This document shows positions 8,686-17,384 of a stretch of DNA of 64,000 bases, in pieces. The notes under the pieces are model-generated. The model did no database searches. It was not told the DNA's origin and saw only the letters and a program-made list of their open reading frames with translations. A program made the position numbers and the translations under genes. This stretch comes from Rhodospirillaceae bacterium (GTDB taxonomy: Bacteria; Pseudomonadota; Alphaproteobacteria; Rhodospirillales; Rhodospirillaceae), in assembly GCA_947476925.1 (NCBI GenBank), contig CANJSF010000003.1, positions 62,001 to 126,000 of the forward strand, given 5' to 3'. Within the stretch, counting starts at the first letter, position 1, and every line of letters begins with the position of its first letter.

Positions 8686-9067
8686 ATATGGCAATCAGTG
8701 CGGCGGCCACTGCCCGCCCTTCCGACATGAGCACATTGTAAGTGCGACAAGCCGAGCCCGTGTCCATCGCATCGGCGCGAAATCCAGCTGCCTTAAACCG
8801 CGCGCGAAGCACTGGTGGAATGGGTAAAGTTCTGGGGCCGCAGCCCAGCAGGCATACATCGACGTCGGCCGCATGGGCCAAAAGCAAATCAACAGCCTCG
8901 TCACTAAGTGCGGCAATGTCTGTTGCAGGCCAAGCCAGTGTTTGACCAGGCAGCACAAACACACCACCGGCAAAAACCAGTCCAGAGATCGTGAACCGCC
9001 CTGCCCCGTACTTCTGAATTTTGGGGCGATCAGCAACCGCAGGCAATACAGGGCGTTTGATCTCCAT
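8684..9067 (-). CDS. Mth938-like protein (NDUFAF3-like)
   Basis: A 127-residue protein of the Mth938/DUF498 family, whose eukaryotic relative NDUFAF3 helps assemble respiratory complex I. Diagnostic segments are IQKYGAGRFTISG and the VCLLGCGPRTLPIPPVLR loop, followed by GFRADAMDTGSACRTYNVLMSEGR. It is cytosolic with no signal peptide. It lies 28 bases downstream of secF on the same strand, the usual alphaproteobacterial arrangement. Its common partner, the NDUFAF6-like gene, is also in the window, but displaced. The family is clear; its function in bacteria is inferred. Confidence 0.85.
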   Translation of the reverse strand: MEIKRPVLPAVADRPKIQKYGAGRFTISGLVFAGGVFVLPGQTLAWPATDIAALSDEAVDLLLAHAADVDVCLLGCGPRTLPIPPVLRARFKAAGFRADAMDTGSACRTYNVLMSEGRAVAAALIAI

Positions 9068-9095
9068 CAGACCATCATCGCGCTGACTGCCCGTT

Positions 9096-10058
9096 TTATC
9101 CGGGCTGACGTTCGTATTCAGGGGCCTGGGTGACGGCCGGAGCTTGCGTGTTGCTTAAGTCGTCGCGGCGCAACTCGAAGTACACCAAAACCGGCAACGC
9201 GATGTAGATCGTGGAGTACACCCCCACAAACATGCCCCACAGCATGGCGATGCTGAAGGTGCGCAGCACTTCGCCGCCAACAGTCACCAAGGCGATGACC
9301 GACAGCGTCGCCGTCGCGGTGGTCAGGATGGTGCGCGACAGCACCTTGTTCAGCGACAAATTCAACACGTCAGCCAGCGAGAGCTTCTTGTATTTTCGCA
9401 GCGTATCGCGCACGCGGTCATAGACCACGACGGTATCGTTGATCGAAAACCCGGCAATCGTCAGCACCGCGGCGACGATGTTCAAATCGAACTGAAGTTT
9501 GAATAGGGAGAAAAATCCGATGGTCGTGATGACGTCGTGGCAAATCGAAAGGCACGCGCCTAAGGCAAACTGCCACTCAAATCGAAACCACACATAGACC
9601 GCAATCCCGATGATCCCCAACGCGATGGCCAAGGCGCCGTTGATCACAAGCTCTGAGCCGACTTTGGGGCCCACGACTTCCGTTTTGCGAATGTCAAATG
9701 AATCGCCCAGCTTCTCTTTAATTTTGGTCACGGCTTTGTTGGTGGCCGTTTCATCGCCGACTTGCTCGCCCACGCGAATGGTGACGTCTTTTCCGGAATC
9801 ACCAAACGATGAAATTGCGACCTCGCCTATGCCAAGATTGTTCAGATCTTCGCGCATCTGCCCGATGTTCAACTCGTTCTTAGCGCGCGCTTCCATCAGA
9901 ATCCCACCGGCGAAGTCGATGCCGTAGGTCAAACCCTGGGTGGCCAGTGAAATCATCGAAATAACGACAAGAATGCACGAGAACGAAATCGGCCACATCC
10001 GGAAGGAGATGAAGTCGAAGTGGAAGTCCTTGGGCAGGAACTGAATAAACGGTTTCAT
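9096..10058 (-). CDS. secF: Protein translocase subunit SecF
   Basis: Membrane subunit of the SecDF complex, which uses the proton gradient to pull secreted proteins through SecYEG from the periplasmic side. The 320-residue protein has the first membrane segment (WPISFSCILVVISMISLATQG), the conserved GLTYGIDFAGG motif, a periplasmic domain, and a C-terminal bundle of five segments with AGFSINDTVVVYDRVRD. It begins MKPFIQFLPKDFHFDFI, typical of alphaproteobacterial SecF. It lies 16 bases downstream of secD in the yajC-secD-secF operon. Confidence 0.97.
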   Translation of the reverse strand: MKPFIQFLPKDFHFDFISFRMWPISFSCILVVISMISLATQGLTYGIDFAGGILMEARAKNELNIGQMREDLNNLGIGEVAISSFGDSGKDVTIRVGEQVGDETATNKAVTKIKEKLGDSFDIRKTEVVGPKVGSELVINGALAIALGIIGIAVYVWFRFEWQFALGACLSICHDVITTIGFFSLFKLQFDLNIVAAVLTIAGFSINDTVVVYDRVRDTLRKYKKLSLADVLNLSLNKVLSRTILTTATATLSVIALVTVGGEVLRTFSIAMLWGMFVGVYSTIYIALPVLVYFELRRDDLSNTQAPAVTQAPEYERQPG

Positions 10059-10074
10059 AATCTGTCCTGCAACA

Positions 10075-11640
10075 TCAAATCGGAAGTGATTTACGGTTGC
10101 TGTAGCGGAACCAGAACCACACCAGCATCCGCGTAATCATCACCGCCGAGAACATCGACGTAATAAGGCCCACAATGTGCGTGACAGCAAAGCCGCGCAC
10201 CGGGCCGGCACCTAAGAAGAACAACAACACGCCGGCGATGAATGCCGTGATGTTCGAGTCCGCAATCGTCATGAAGGCTTGGTTGAAGCCCGACGTGAGC
10301 GAACTGAGCAGAGAGCGGCCGGTTTGCCACTCCTCGCGCATACGCTCGTAAATCAGCACGTTGGCGTCGACCGCCATACCCAGCGCAAGCACGATCCCCG
10401 CAATGCCCGGCAGCGTCAGCACTGATCCCGTGATGCTGAGAATCGCAAACAGCAAGATGATATTGGCCACCAACGCCACAACCGCAAAAATGCCGAACGT
10501 GAAATAGGCAAGAACCATGAAGATGATCACAAGCGCCGCACCGACAACGCTGGCCAGCGTTCCATCGCGAATGGAGTCCTCACCCAAGCCGGGGCCAACC
10601 GTGCGTTCTTCGAGAACCAATAACGGAGCAGGCAGTGCGCCCGCGCGCAACAGAAGTGCCAAATCTTGGGCACCTTGCACGCTAAATCCGCCTTCGATGT
10701 ACCCATTCCCACCCGTGATCGGGCTTTTGATGTTGGGCGCACTGATGACTTTATTATCGAGGACAATGGCCAGGCGATTGTTGACATTCGCCGCCGTCAC
10801 CGCCCCAAAGCGCCGTCCACCTGCCGTATCAAAACGGAACGTGACAACCGGGCGGCCTTCTTGGAACGTGGCTTGAGCATCAACTAAGCGCTCGCCGCTG
10901 ACTTCGACGCGCCGCCGCACCGGATACATATTTGGATCGTCTTTGGTGCCTGGCAACATCATCACGCCCGCCGGCATGCTGCGAGCATCTGTCAGTGCGT
11001 TCACGCCCGGCTCGATCAAATGAAAGTTCAGCTTTGCTGTTTGGCCAATCAACGCCTTAATGCGCTCGGGGTCGCTGACACCGGGCAATTCAACGATAAT
11101 GCGATCACGACCTTGGCGCTGGATCGACGGATCGCTCGTGCCAAACTCGTCGACGCGACGGCGGACAATTTCAATGCTTTGCGACAGAGCGGCGATCTCA
11201 CGGTCGCGGCGCGCTTTGTCATCGACGTAAATCCGAAGACGATTTTCGTCCAAGCTTTCAATTTTAGAATCTGGATTAGCTTTGGCAATCAAATCGCGCG
11301 CAGTCTTGAACTGCTCGGCATCAGTGATGGACACATAAACGCCGTCGTCGGCGGCGCGCAAGTTACGAAACCCAATGCGTGGTTCACGCAGCGATGCCCG
11401 CACTGACTCTTCAATATTGTTGATCTGTTCCTTGTAAACAGCATTCAAATCAACTTCGAGCAAAAGGTATGATCCGCCCTGCAAATCCAAACCCAGCTGC
11501 ATGGGCTTGAACCAAGATTTCGCCCACGTCGGCAAATCGGCCAAGGTTGCTTTGCTGAATAAATTTGGAGCCGCAAAGATGATGCCCATCAACGTGACGG
11601 CAACAACCAGAGCGACTTTGGATGCGGAATATTGAAGCAT
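10075..11640 (-). CDS. secD: Protein translocase subunit SecD
   Basis: Partner of SecF in the proton-driven SecDF translocation motor. It is 521 residues long, with an N-terminal membrane helix, the LGLDLQGGSYLLLEVD motif (about residues 50-65), the large periplasmic P1 domain with ELPGVSDPERIKALIG, and a C-terminal five-helix bundle containing GMAVDANVLIYERMREE, the conserved segment in the proton path. It sits between yajC (29 bases upstream) and secF. Confidence 0.97.
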   Translation of the reverse strand: MLQYSASKVALVVAVTLMGIIFAAPNLFSKATLADLPTWAKSWFKPMQLGLDLQGGSYLLLEVDLNAVYKEQINNIEESVRASLREPRIGFRNLRAADDGVYVSITDAEQFKTARDLIAKANPDSKIESLDENRLRIYVDDKARRDREIAALSQSIEIVRRRVDEFGTSDPSIQRQGRDRIIVELPGVSDPERIKALIGQTAKLNFHLIEPGVNALTDARSMPAGVMMLPGTKDDPNMYPVRRRVEVSGERLVDAQATFQEGRPVVTFRFDTAGGRRFGAVTAANVNNRLAIVLDNKVISAPNIKSPITGGNGYIEGGFSVQGAQDLALLLRAGALPAPLLVLEERTVGPGLGEDSIRDGTLASVVGAALVIIFMVLAYFTFGIFAVVALVANIILLFAILSITGSVLTLPGIAGIVLALGMAVDANVLIYERMREEWQTGRSLLSSLTSGFNQAFMTIADSNITAFIAGVLLFFLGAGPVRGFAVTHIVGLITSMFSAVMITRMLVWFWFRYSNRKSLPI

Positions 11641-11669
11641 GATGCGGCACGGGCGCGCGAAGCGGCGCC

Positions 11670-12020
11670 TTAGTCCTTCTTCTCAGAGTCGTTGGCGGCA
11701 ACCGGTTCAGTTTTATTCAGCACGCTTGCGACCATATCGCGAAGCACCCGCACCCGCACGCCATCGGCAATTTCAACTTGAAGCTCGCGCTCGGCTTCCA
11801 TGACCTTCGTGACAAGGCCAATAATTCCACCATTGGTGACTACGCGGTCGCCACGGCGAACAGCTTCGAGCATTGCCTTGTGCTCTTTCATCTTCTTTTG
11901 CTGCGGACGGATCAGCAAAAAGTAGAAGACCAAAAAAATCAAAATCAGCTGAATGAAGGCTGTAAATGCGCTGGCCGGATCGCCAGCAGCGGCCTGGGCA
12001 TAGGCCGGGGAGACAAACAT
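11670..12020 (-). CDS. yajC: Preprotein translocase subunit YajC
   Basis: Small membrane protein that associates with SecDF. It has 116 residues: a short periplasmic start (MFVSPAYAQAAAGD), one hydrophobic helix (IQLILIFLVFYFLLI, about 23-37), then the family motif RPQQKKMKEHKAML and GDRVVTNGGIIGLV. The Asp/Lys-rich tail is normal. It is the first gene of the yajC-secD-secF-Mth938 operon; the 168 bases upstream, shared with the divergent ATPase gene, should hold its promoter. Confidence 0.95.
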   Translation of the reverse strand: MFVSPAYAQAAAGDPASAFTAFIQLILIFLVFYFLLIRPQQKKMKEHKAMLEAVRRGDRVVTNGGIIGLVTKVMEAERELQVEIADGVRVRVLRDMVASVLNKTEPVAANDSEKKD

Positions 12021-12188
12021 TCGGGGCTCCTAACGTCGTTGCACGCCTGATGGCGCGCCTGAAAATGCGGGCGGACTATACTCACGCAGGGGGGTATTGC
12101 AAACAATATCGGGCGGGCCTCGGCGATTGCAAGGCCCCCTCGGAATCACGCTTTTTCCTTTATCCCGCAATCTGTTAACCTAACGCCT

Positions 12189-13094
12189 ATGACCCGCAAA
12201 AAGACACCAAAAGTACGCCGCGCGCCCGCAAGGCCCCACCCGTTGCAGGCCACCTTAAGCCAGATCGCCAAAGGCCTCGAACGGCTAGCGCCGCCCCCTG
12301 CCGCCAAAACCACCCTTCAAGGTGCCGATGCGTTTGTTTGGCATCCTCAATCGCGGGCACTCACCCCTGTGAGCATAATTAACCGCGTGCCGTTGGCTTT
12401 GCTGAAAGGCGTCGAGCGCCAGGCCAAAACCTTGCTGGTCAACACCGACCGACATGCGCGGGGTCTGCCCGCCAACAATGCCCTGCTGTGGGGCGCGCGC
12501 GGCACAGGTAAAAGCTCATTGATCAAGGCGGTGCATGGCGAGGTCAACCGCAGGTTACCAGCAAAGACCCAACTAATGATGGTGGAAATCCATCGCGAGG
12601 ACATTCCCACCCTGCCCGCCCTGTTGGCGATATTGCGCAGCCTGCCACAACGGTTTTTGCTGTTGTGCGACGACCTTTCGTTCGAGGGACAGGATACCAG
12701 CTACAAGGCCCTGAAAAGCGTGCTGGAAGGCGGCATCGAAGGTCGGCCTGAAAACGTTGTGTTGTATGCCACCTCGAACCGGCGTCATTTGATGTCGCGC
12801 GATATGATCGAGAACGAACGCGCGGCGGCAATCCACGACACCGAACCTATCGAAGAAAAGGTCTCGCTGTCTGATCGATTTGGGCTTTGGCTGGGATTCC
12901 ATCATCTCGACCAGGCCACTTATTTGGCCATTATCGATGGCTATGCGGCGGCCATGAAATTGCCAATCAAGCCCGATGCGCTGAAAGCCCGTGCGATTGA
13001 ATGGTCGGCCACGCGTGGGGCGAGATCGGGTCGTGTGGCGTGGCAGTTCGTTCAGGATTTAGCGGGCGAGCTGGGCGTCAAAACAATACTATAG
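12189..13094 (+). CDS. DUF815 AAA-type ATPase
   Basis: A 301-residue cytosolic ATP-binding protein of the DUF815 family. A Walker A motif is clear in LLWGARGTGKSSLIKAV (about residues 98-114), a Walker B-like segment in FLLLCDDLSFEG (about 155-166), and a sensor-like ATSNRRHLM (about 197). The first 30 residues are basic. The family is common in Proteobacteria and lies beside yajC or nlpD, but its client is not known. It is transcribed divergently from yajC. The next gene downstream converges with a gap of three bases. Confidence 0.85.
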   Translation: MTRKKTPKVRRAPARPHPLQATLSQIAKGLERLAPPPAAKTTLQGADAFVWHPQSRALTPVSIINRVPLALLKGVERQAKTLLVNTDRHARGLPANNALLWGARGTGKSSLIKAVHGEVNRRLPAKTQLMMVEIHREDIPTLPALLAILRSLPQRFLLLCDDLSFEGQDTSYKALKSVLEGGIEGRPENVVLYATSNRRHLMSRDMIENERAAAIHDTEPIEEKVSLSDRFGLWLGFHHLDQATYLAIIDGYAAAMKLPIKPDALKARAIEWSATRGARSGRVAWQFVQDLAGELGVKTIL

Positions 13095-13097
13095 CGG

Positions 13098-13556
13098 CTA
13101 CTTCTCGACGATATCGCGGTGCATGGGGGCCAGGACCGCGAGCAGTTTGTTTTGAGCGCGGAATGAAACTTTGTGTTTGTCCATGGCCTCTTGCAAAGCC
13201 TCGATCAACGCATTGAAATCTTCTTTGGTAATCTGAAGCCCGCGATGAATGCCCTTCATGTTGCCGCCGCTGTAAACACAGTCACCCCCCAAAAGCGCGC
13301 AAAACTGAATCACCAGTTGTTGCTTAATGCGCTTACGGTCGACCTTTTCAAAGAACGGCCGCGTGCGGCTATCGGCCATAAGGAAGGTATCAAAATCCTC
13401 CATGATCGCCGTCAGTCCATCTTTACCGCCAAACTCGGCCAGCACATTTTGCGCCGCGCGGGCTGGAAGAATGTTGCCAAACGCAACAGACATCGCAGCC
13501 AGGATGACGCGCCTGCGACCCGACATGAACGGTAGTGACCGGCTAAACGAGGCCAT
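13098..13556 (-). CDS. Exported group 1 truncated hemoglobin
   Basis: A 152-residue globin. Residues 1-38 form an export signal with a basic start, SGRRRVILAAM, a hydrophobic core and PARAA; the Arg cluster resembles but does not strictly match a Tat motif. The rest follows the truncated-globin pattern: FGGKDGLTAIMEDF, a Phe pair near FFEKVD, KQQLVIQFCALLGG, YSGGNMKGIHRGLQI with the proximal heme-ligand His, then FNALIEALQEAM. It should be a periplasmic heme protein handling O2 or NO, which is inference. The start ATG overlaps the stop of the upstream DUF3034 gene as TAATG, so translation is coupled; longer upstream starts lie inside that gene. Confidence 0.85.
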   Translation of the reverse strand: MASFSRSLPFMSGRRRVILAAMSVAFGNILPARAAQNVLAEFGGKDGLTAIMEDFDTFLMADSRTRPFFEKVDRKRIKQQLVIQFCALLGGDCVYSGGNMKGIHRGLQITKEDFNALIEALQEAMDKHKVSFRAQNKLLAVLAPMHRDIVEK

Positions 13557-14474
13557 TAGAACCCCACCTGCATGGAGAGATAGAAAGCGTTTTGGTTCTT
13601 TGCTGTGATGATGCGACCAAGCTGCACATACGCGGCCGTGACAGACAGATTTTTGGTTGGAAACCACGCCACAAACACATTAGCCCAATCGCTTTCTTTC
13701 GCAACGACCGCGAGATTGTTGGGTTTCATGCGATACTCGGCCCCTACCGCCCAATTGCGGCTGAGCAGCAGAGCGGCCGAGCCTTCAAGCATGGGTTTGA
13801 AGGACCCGTTAAACCCCAGAAGTCCTGTTTGATTGGCTTTCGTCATACGCAACGTGCCGTTGACCAAAAGGCTTTGCGACAGAATCAATTTGGTGGCGCT
13901 GAGGTAAATATCGATGCCGTCGTTTGTTGCGCCGCTCAGTGCCGCAATCATTGGTCCGCGATTGTTGTGTTTAAACTGCGCACCCACTGCAATTTGCGGC
14001 AGCAGGCTGTCTTGCTCCAGCACGGCATCGCCCGCGACCTTTACTTTAACGCCCACCACGCCCTGCCGGATGGTGAAGCCTTTGCCTAACCCCAACGCCG
14101 TTCCGATATTCCCGGTGTTTAAATCTTGCCGGGCAACCGAGAACTCAACACGGTCATAAAGCCCCACCGCAGCACCGTACGAATTCATGTGCAGATCGTT
14201 CGTCGCGATGTGCGTCACGTGCCCATTCGCGCCAATCTGCGTATTCGTTCCGTAGCCCGTGATGAGCGCCCAGGGCGTTAATCCACCGCCGCCAGCCCCC
14301 TCAAGCTGCGATAAGCCGCCCGTGGCGACCAACTTCCCACCAAATGCCCGGTCCCGTCGTGATTGGGGCGGCGTCGAGCTGTGCCAGCGCAAACCTCGGC
14401 AGCATGGCAATAAGCACCAGTGCCAAGCAGGCAGCGCTGCGGGCGTAAAATGGGGAAGCGGTCCGTTTCAACAT
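13556..14474 (-). CDS. DUF3034 outer-membrane-like protein, apparent frameshift
   Basis: The mature part reads FGGKLVATGGLSQLEGAGGGG, LTPWALITGYGT and then amphipathic strands ending FYLSMQVGF, the pattern of DUF3034, a family of presumed beta-barrel proteins. The signal peptide (MLKRTASPFYARSAACLALV through PRFALAQ) lies in a different frame, beginning at the ATG at 14474. The two frames meet around 14341-14352, where one base appears missing, between GPG and AFGG. As the sequence stands, translation from the signal would stop at about 14304. The mature frame alone has only an implausible upstream start near 14410. This is either a sequencing or assembly error or a recent disruption. The globin gene is coupled to its 3' end. 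Confidence 0.75.
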
Positions 14475-14612
14475 GACGCAAGCCATAACACGTTGGGGAA
14501 TAACTGGCCCTTCACATACGTCTGATTAGCAACGGGGCGGCACTCGAGGCTACCCTGGCGGTTGGAACGTGCCATGATGTTCCAATAAATTCAAATGCTT
14601 AGGGGAGCAGAC

Positions 14613-16136
14613 ATGACTTTTAAATCAGTTTTACGTTCCGGCGTCGCACTTGCCTCATTGATGTCTGCATCCGCCCAAGCGGGCACGCTGTTTCTTGCCA
14701 ACCTATCGGCAGCCAACGAAATTCCGGCAAATCCGTCGACAGCAACCGGCACCGGCGTTTTAATTCTTAACGACGCCAAAACATCAGCGATCGTCACCGG
14801 CACCCATACGGTTGTCCCCAGTACCGTCGTGCAGGGCCACATCCATCGCGGCACAGCCACAGTCAATGGGCCGGTTATTTTCCCCTTCCCCAGCGCGTTA
14901 AGCCCCATTGGGCCGCTGACCTGGGCCATTCCGGCCGCCGATGTCATCAATCTCGAAAACGCCGGCCTTTACTTTAATATTCACTCGGTCTCGCGCCCGG
15001 GTGGCGAAATTCGCGGGCAATTTATCCGCGCCGTTTTGGCACCTTCGGCGACCACGGATACGCAGCGCGCCGTCGCAGGGGCCTTGGATGTTTCGGCAGG
15101 TTTTAACGCCGACCTTGACCAAGTTCTGATTCAAACCAATTTGCTCAGCTCGGCCACGGCCAAGGCCCAGGCGCTCGAAGATATCTCAGCACGCAGCGTT
15201 TATGTTCAAGGTCGCAACGCCGTTGAGTCGCTCGCAAGTTTGGGCGGAAGCATTTTTGCTCGGGCCGAAGACCAACGCCTGAGCAACGCCAAGCCGGAAG
15301 AAGGTGCGCGCGGATTTGTCACAGCCGGTTATGACTTCGGCAAACGTTCGACCACGGCCGAAGGCTCGGGCTCGAAAGTCGAGCGCCCGTTTATCGTCGG
15401 CGGGTATGACTACAGCTTTGGCCCCGCCGGTAGCGCGGGCGTCGCTGTAGGATATGCCGACGGCAAAGATAAGTTGAAGGCTGGCGGCGGTAATACCAAA
15501 GTCAAGACAACCGCAGTCCAAGGCTTTTTTAGCTCGAACCTCGATGGCAGCGGTTTGTCGCTCGATGGCGTCGTCGGCTACGGTTGGGTGAAACTGAACA
15601 CGAGCCGCAACATCACCAGCTTGGCCCGCACGGCCACATCATCGCACGATGGTAAAACCTGGTCGGCGGCTATGAAGTTGTCCAAAGAATTCGACATGGA
15701 CGGCAACATGCGCGTTGTGCCGTATGCGGCTGTCGATTTTGCGAAAGCAAAAATCGATGCCTACACGGAAGCCGGCGCTTCATCGCTTGGCCTTGTTGTG
15801 CCGAAAATCAGCACAAATGACTCGGCTTACGAAATCGGCGCAACATTTGCCGCACCGTCAAATCAGTCTTGGGGAACATTGACCCCCCGCTTGCTGGTGG
15901 GTGCCCGCCATGTATTTGACGAATCCAAAGGGGCCGTGAGCTATCAACTGGTGGGCTCGGCCGTTGCGTTTGCCGCGCCTGTGCAACACCCGGGCAAAAC
16001 AGCAGCGCGCATCGAAGCCTCTATTAGCGGCGAGATGCAAGGCGGCATCACAACTGCGATTGGTTATCGCGGATTGGTGGGTGGAAGCGATCAAAGCAGC
16101 CACGGCATCGAAGGCCGCGTCACATTTAAGTTCTAA
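14613..16136 (+). CDS. CHRD-domain autotransporter
   Basis: A 507-residue secreted protein. The signal peptide ends in SASAQA (about residue 23). It is followed by a CHRD domain (about 25-140), recognisable from LSAANEIPANPSTATGTGV, HIHRGTATVNGPVI and YFNIHSVSRPGGEIRGQFI. A helical linker (about 150-210) leads to a C-terminal autotransporter barrel of about 280 residues with RGFVTAGYDFGKR, GVAVGYADGKDKL and a terminal Phe in GRVTFKF. The ATG at 14613 has an AGGGGAG ribosome site; an ATG 18 bases upstream has none. The CHRD domain would be displayed at the surface. CHRD is named after chordin, but its bacterial role is unclear. Confidence 0.85.
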   Translation: MTFKSVLRSGVALASLMSASAQAGTLFLANLSAANEIPANPSTATGTGVLILNDAKTSAIVTGTHTVVPSTVVQGHIHRGTATVNGPVIFPFPSALSPIGPLTWAIPAADVINLENAGLYFNIHSVSRPGGEIRGQFIRAVLAPSATTDTQRAVAGALDVSAGFNADLDQVLIQTNLLSSATAKAQALEDISARSVYVQGRNAVESLASLGGSIFARAEDQRLSNAKPEEGARGFVTAGYDFGKRSTTAEGSGSKVERPFIVGGYDYSFGPAGSAGVAVGYADGKDKLKAGGGNTKVKTTAVQGFFSSNLDGSGLSLDGVVGYGWVKLNTSRNITSLARTATSSHDGKTWSAAMKLSKEFDMDGNMRVVPYAAVDFAKAKIDAYTEAGASSLGLVVPKISTNDSAYEIGATFAAPSNQSWGTLTPRLLVGARHVFDESKGAVSYQLVGSAVAFAAPVQHPGKTAARIEASISGEMQGGITTAIGYRGLVGGSDQSSHGIEGRVTFKF

Positions 16137-16160
16137 GAATTCGCAACGCAGGTCCGTCGA

Positions 16161-17279
16161 TTACCCTTGAGCATCCAAATGCTTCAGGGGGTCGACGGAC
16201 TGAGTGCCCTGCCGAATCTCGAAATGAAGCTGCGGCTGATCTACATTTCCTGTGCGGCCCACGGTTGAAATGACTTGTCCCTGGCGCACTTCATCGCCGC
16301 GTTTGACGAGCAATTTATCGTTGTGAGCATAGGCCGTAATCCAGCCGTCGGCATGCTTCACCAAAAGTAAGTTGCCAAAACCTTTCAATTCATTGCCTGC
16401 ATAAGCAACCACGCCGTTGTCGGCCGCCTTCACTTGCGTGCCTGGCGCAGCGGAAATGTTGATGCCGTCGTTGTGCAAACCCTTCTCCGCCGGCCCGAAG
16501 CCCGAGAGAATCTTTCCTTTCAGCGGCCAAATAAAGCGCGCCGCCGCACGTGGCGGTGGGGCTGTCAGCGGCTTTGGTTCGGGCGGTAGCGCGGCGACTT
16601 GTGCCGGCGCTGGTTCAGCGACAGGCGTTGAGGGCGGAGGTAAGTTCGACGCAGGCTGCGCTGCTGGCCGGCTAGGCGTAGCGGCTGCAGGTGGCTCGGG
16701 CGTTACCTCACGCGGCAAGTCACTGCGCACCAACGGCTCAGTCATCGGTTGTGGTTGTCCCGGCGGCGGTGCCAATGTCTCGCGAGAAATCGAGGTGGAA
16801 CGCGGCGCGCTCCCGGCAGGCATAGCCACATTCACCGGCGGTAAATCGGCGCTGACGGGCGCAGCCGCCGCACTGAACGGGTCAGGGATCCACAACATCT
16901 GGCCCAGCACAATGACGTAAGGTGGGCTTAGGTCGTTAGCCGCCGCGATCAGCCGCATCTCGACGCCATATTGGCGCGCGAGCTTAGATAATGTGTCGCC
17001 CGACTCAACTTTGTGCGAGCGCGCGGGGTCGAGAATCAGTTGCTGTCCGGTGCGCAACTCGTAAGGCGATTGCAAACCATTACGCGCGATAATCGCACGC
17101 GTCGGCACGTTGTATCGCCGCGAGATGGTGTACAGCGTATCGCCCTGTTGGACGGAGACGGTACGGCTTTGGCCCGCATCCCACAAAAACCCCCCCTTGA
17201 AACCCGGCGGCGGTTCGAACTTCGGCGCGCAGGCCGCGAGGAGAGTGGCAAGGGCGAAAATGAGAAGCGTTCTGGTCAT
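16161..17279 (-). CDS. nlpD: NlpD-like LysM/M23 lipoprotein
   Basis: A 372-residue lipoprotein with a clear lipobox (LLAAC, Cys at residue 17). Two LysM peptidoglycan-binding domains follow (VQQGDTLYTISRRYNVP, about 44-88; VESGDTLSKLARQYGVE, about 91-135), then a Pro/Ala-rich linker, then a C-terminal LytM/M23 domain (about 248-368). The zinc ligands look incomplete: LHNDGINI in place of HxGxD, and QLHFEI in place of HxH. It therefore probably activates amidases, as E. coli NlpD does, rather than cutting peptidoglycan itself. It lies downstream of pcm in the surE-pcm-nlpD order. Confidence 0.88.
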   Translation of the reverse strand: MTRTLLIFALATLLAACAPKFEPPPGFKGGFLWDAGQSRTVSVQQGDTLYTISRRYNVPTRAIIARNGLQSPYELRTGQQLILDPARSHKVESGDTLSKLARQYGVEMRLIAAANDLSPPYVIVLGQMLWIPDPFSAAAAPVSADLPPVNVAMPAGSAPRSTSISRETLAPPPGQPQPMTEPLVRSDLPREVTPEPPAAATPSRPAAQPASNLPPPSTPVAEPAPAQVAALPPEPKPLTAPPPRAAARFIWPLKGKILSGFGPAEKGLHNDGINISAAPGTQVKAADNGVVAYAGNELKGFGNLLLVKHADGWITAYAHNDKLLVKRGDEVRQGQVISTVGRTGNVDQPQLHFEIRQGTQSVDPLKHLDAQG

Positions 17280-17299
17280 GATGTGTTGATTATACAGTC

Positions 17300-17319
17300 A
17301 TTCCCGCGAAATCGGGAAT
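17300..17319. repeat. REP-like inverted repeat
   Basis: A short palindrome, ATTCCCG-N6-CGGGAAT, in the gap between the nlpD-like gene and pcm. The sequence resembles dispersed extragenic palindromes of Proteobacteria. No second exact copy was noticed in the window and it lacks a T-run, so it is not an obvious terminator. Positions approximate. Confidence 0.5.
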
Positions 17320-17384
17320 CCAGTTTTATCGTGTTCGATTGAAAATGTGCTCGCCCGTTTTCAAGGGCAGGCGATAGCGCTCAC

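Noticed and set aside
13557-13667. Upstream extension of the globin to 13667
   Set aside because: It lies in the DUF3034 gene and would bury the export signal; the TAATG start at 13556 fits better.
16417-16920. Plus-strand Gly/Ala-rich frame opposite the NlpD-like gene
   Set aside because: Shadow of the Pro/Ala linker; no ribosome site or family match.
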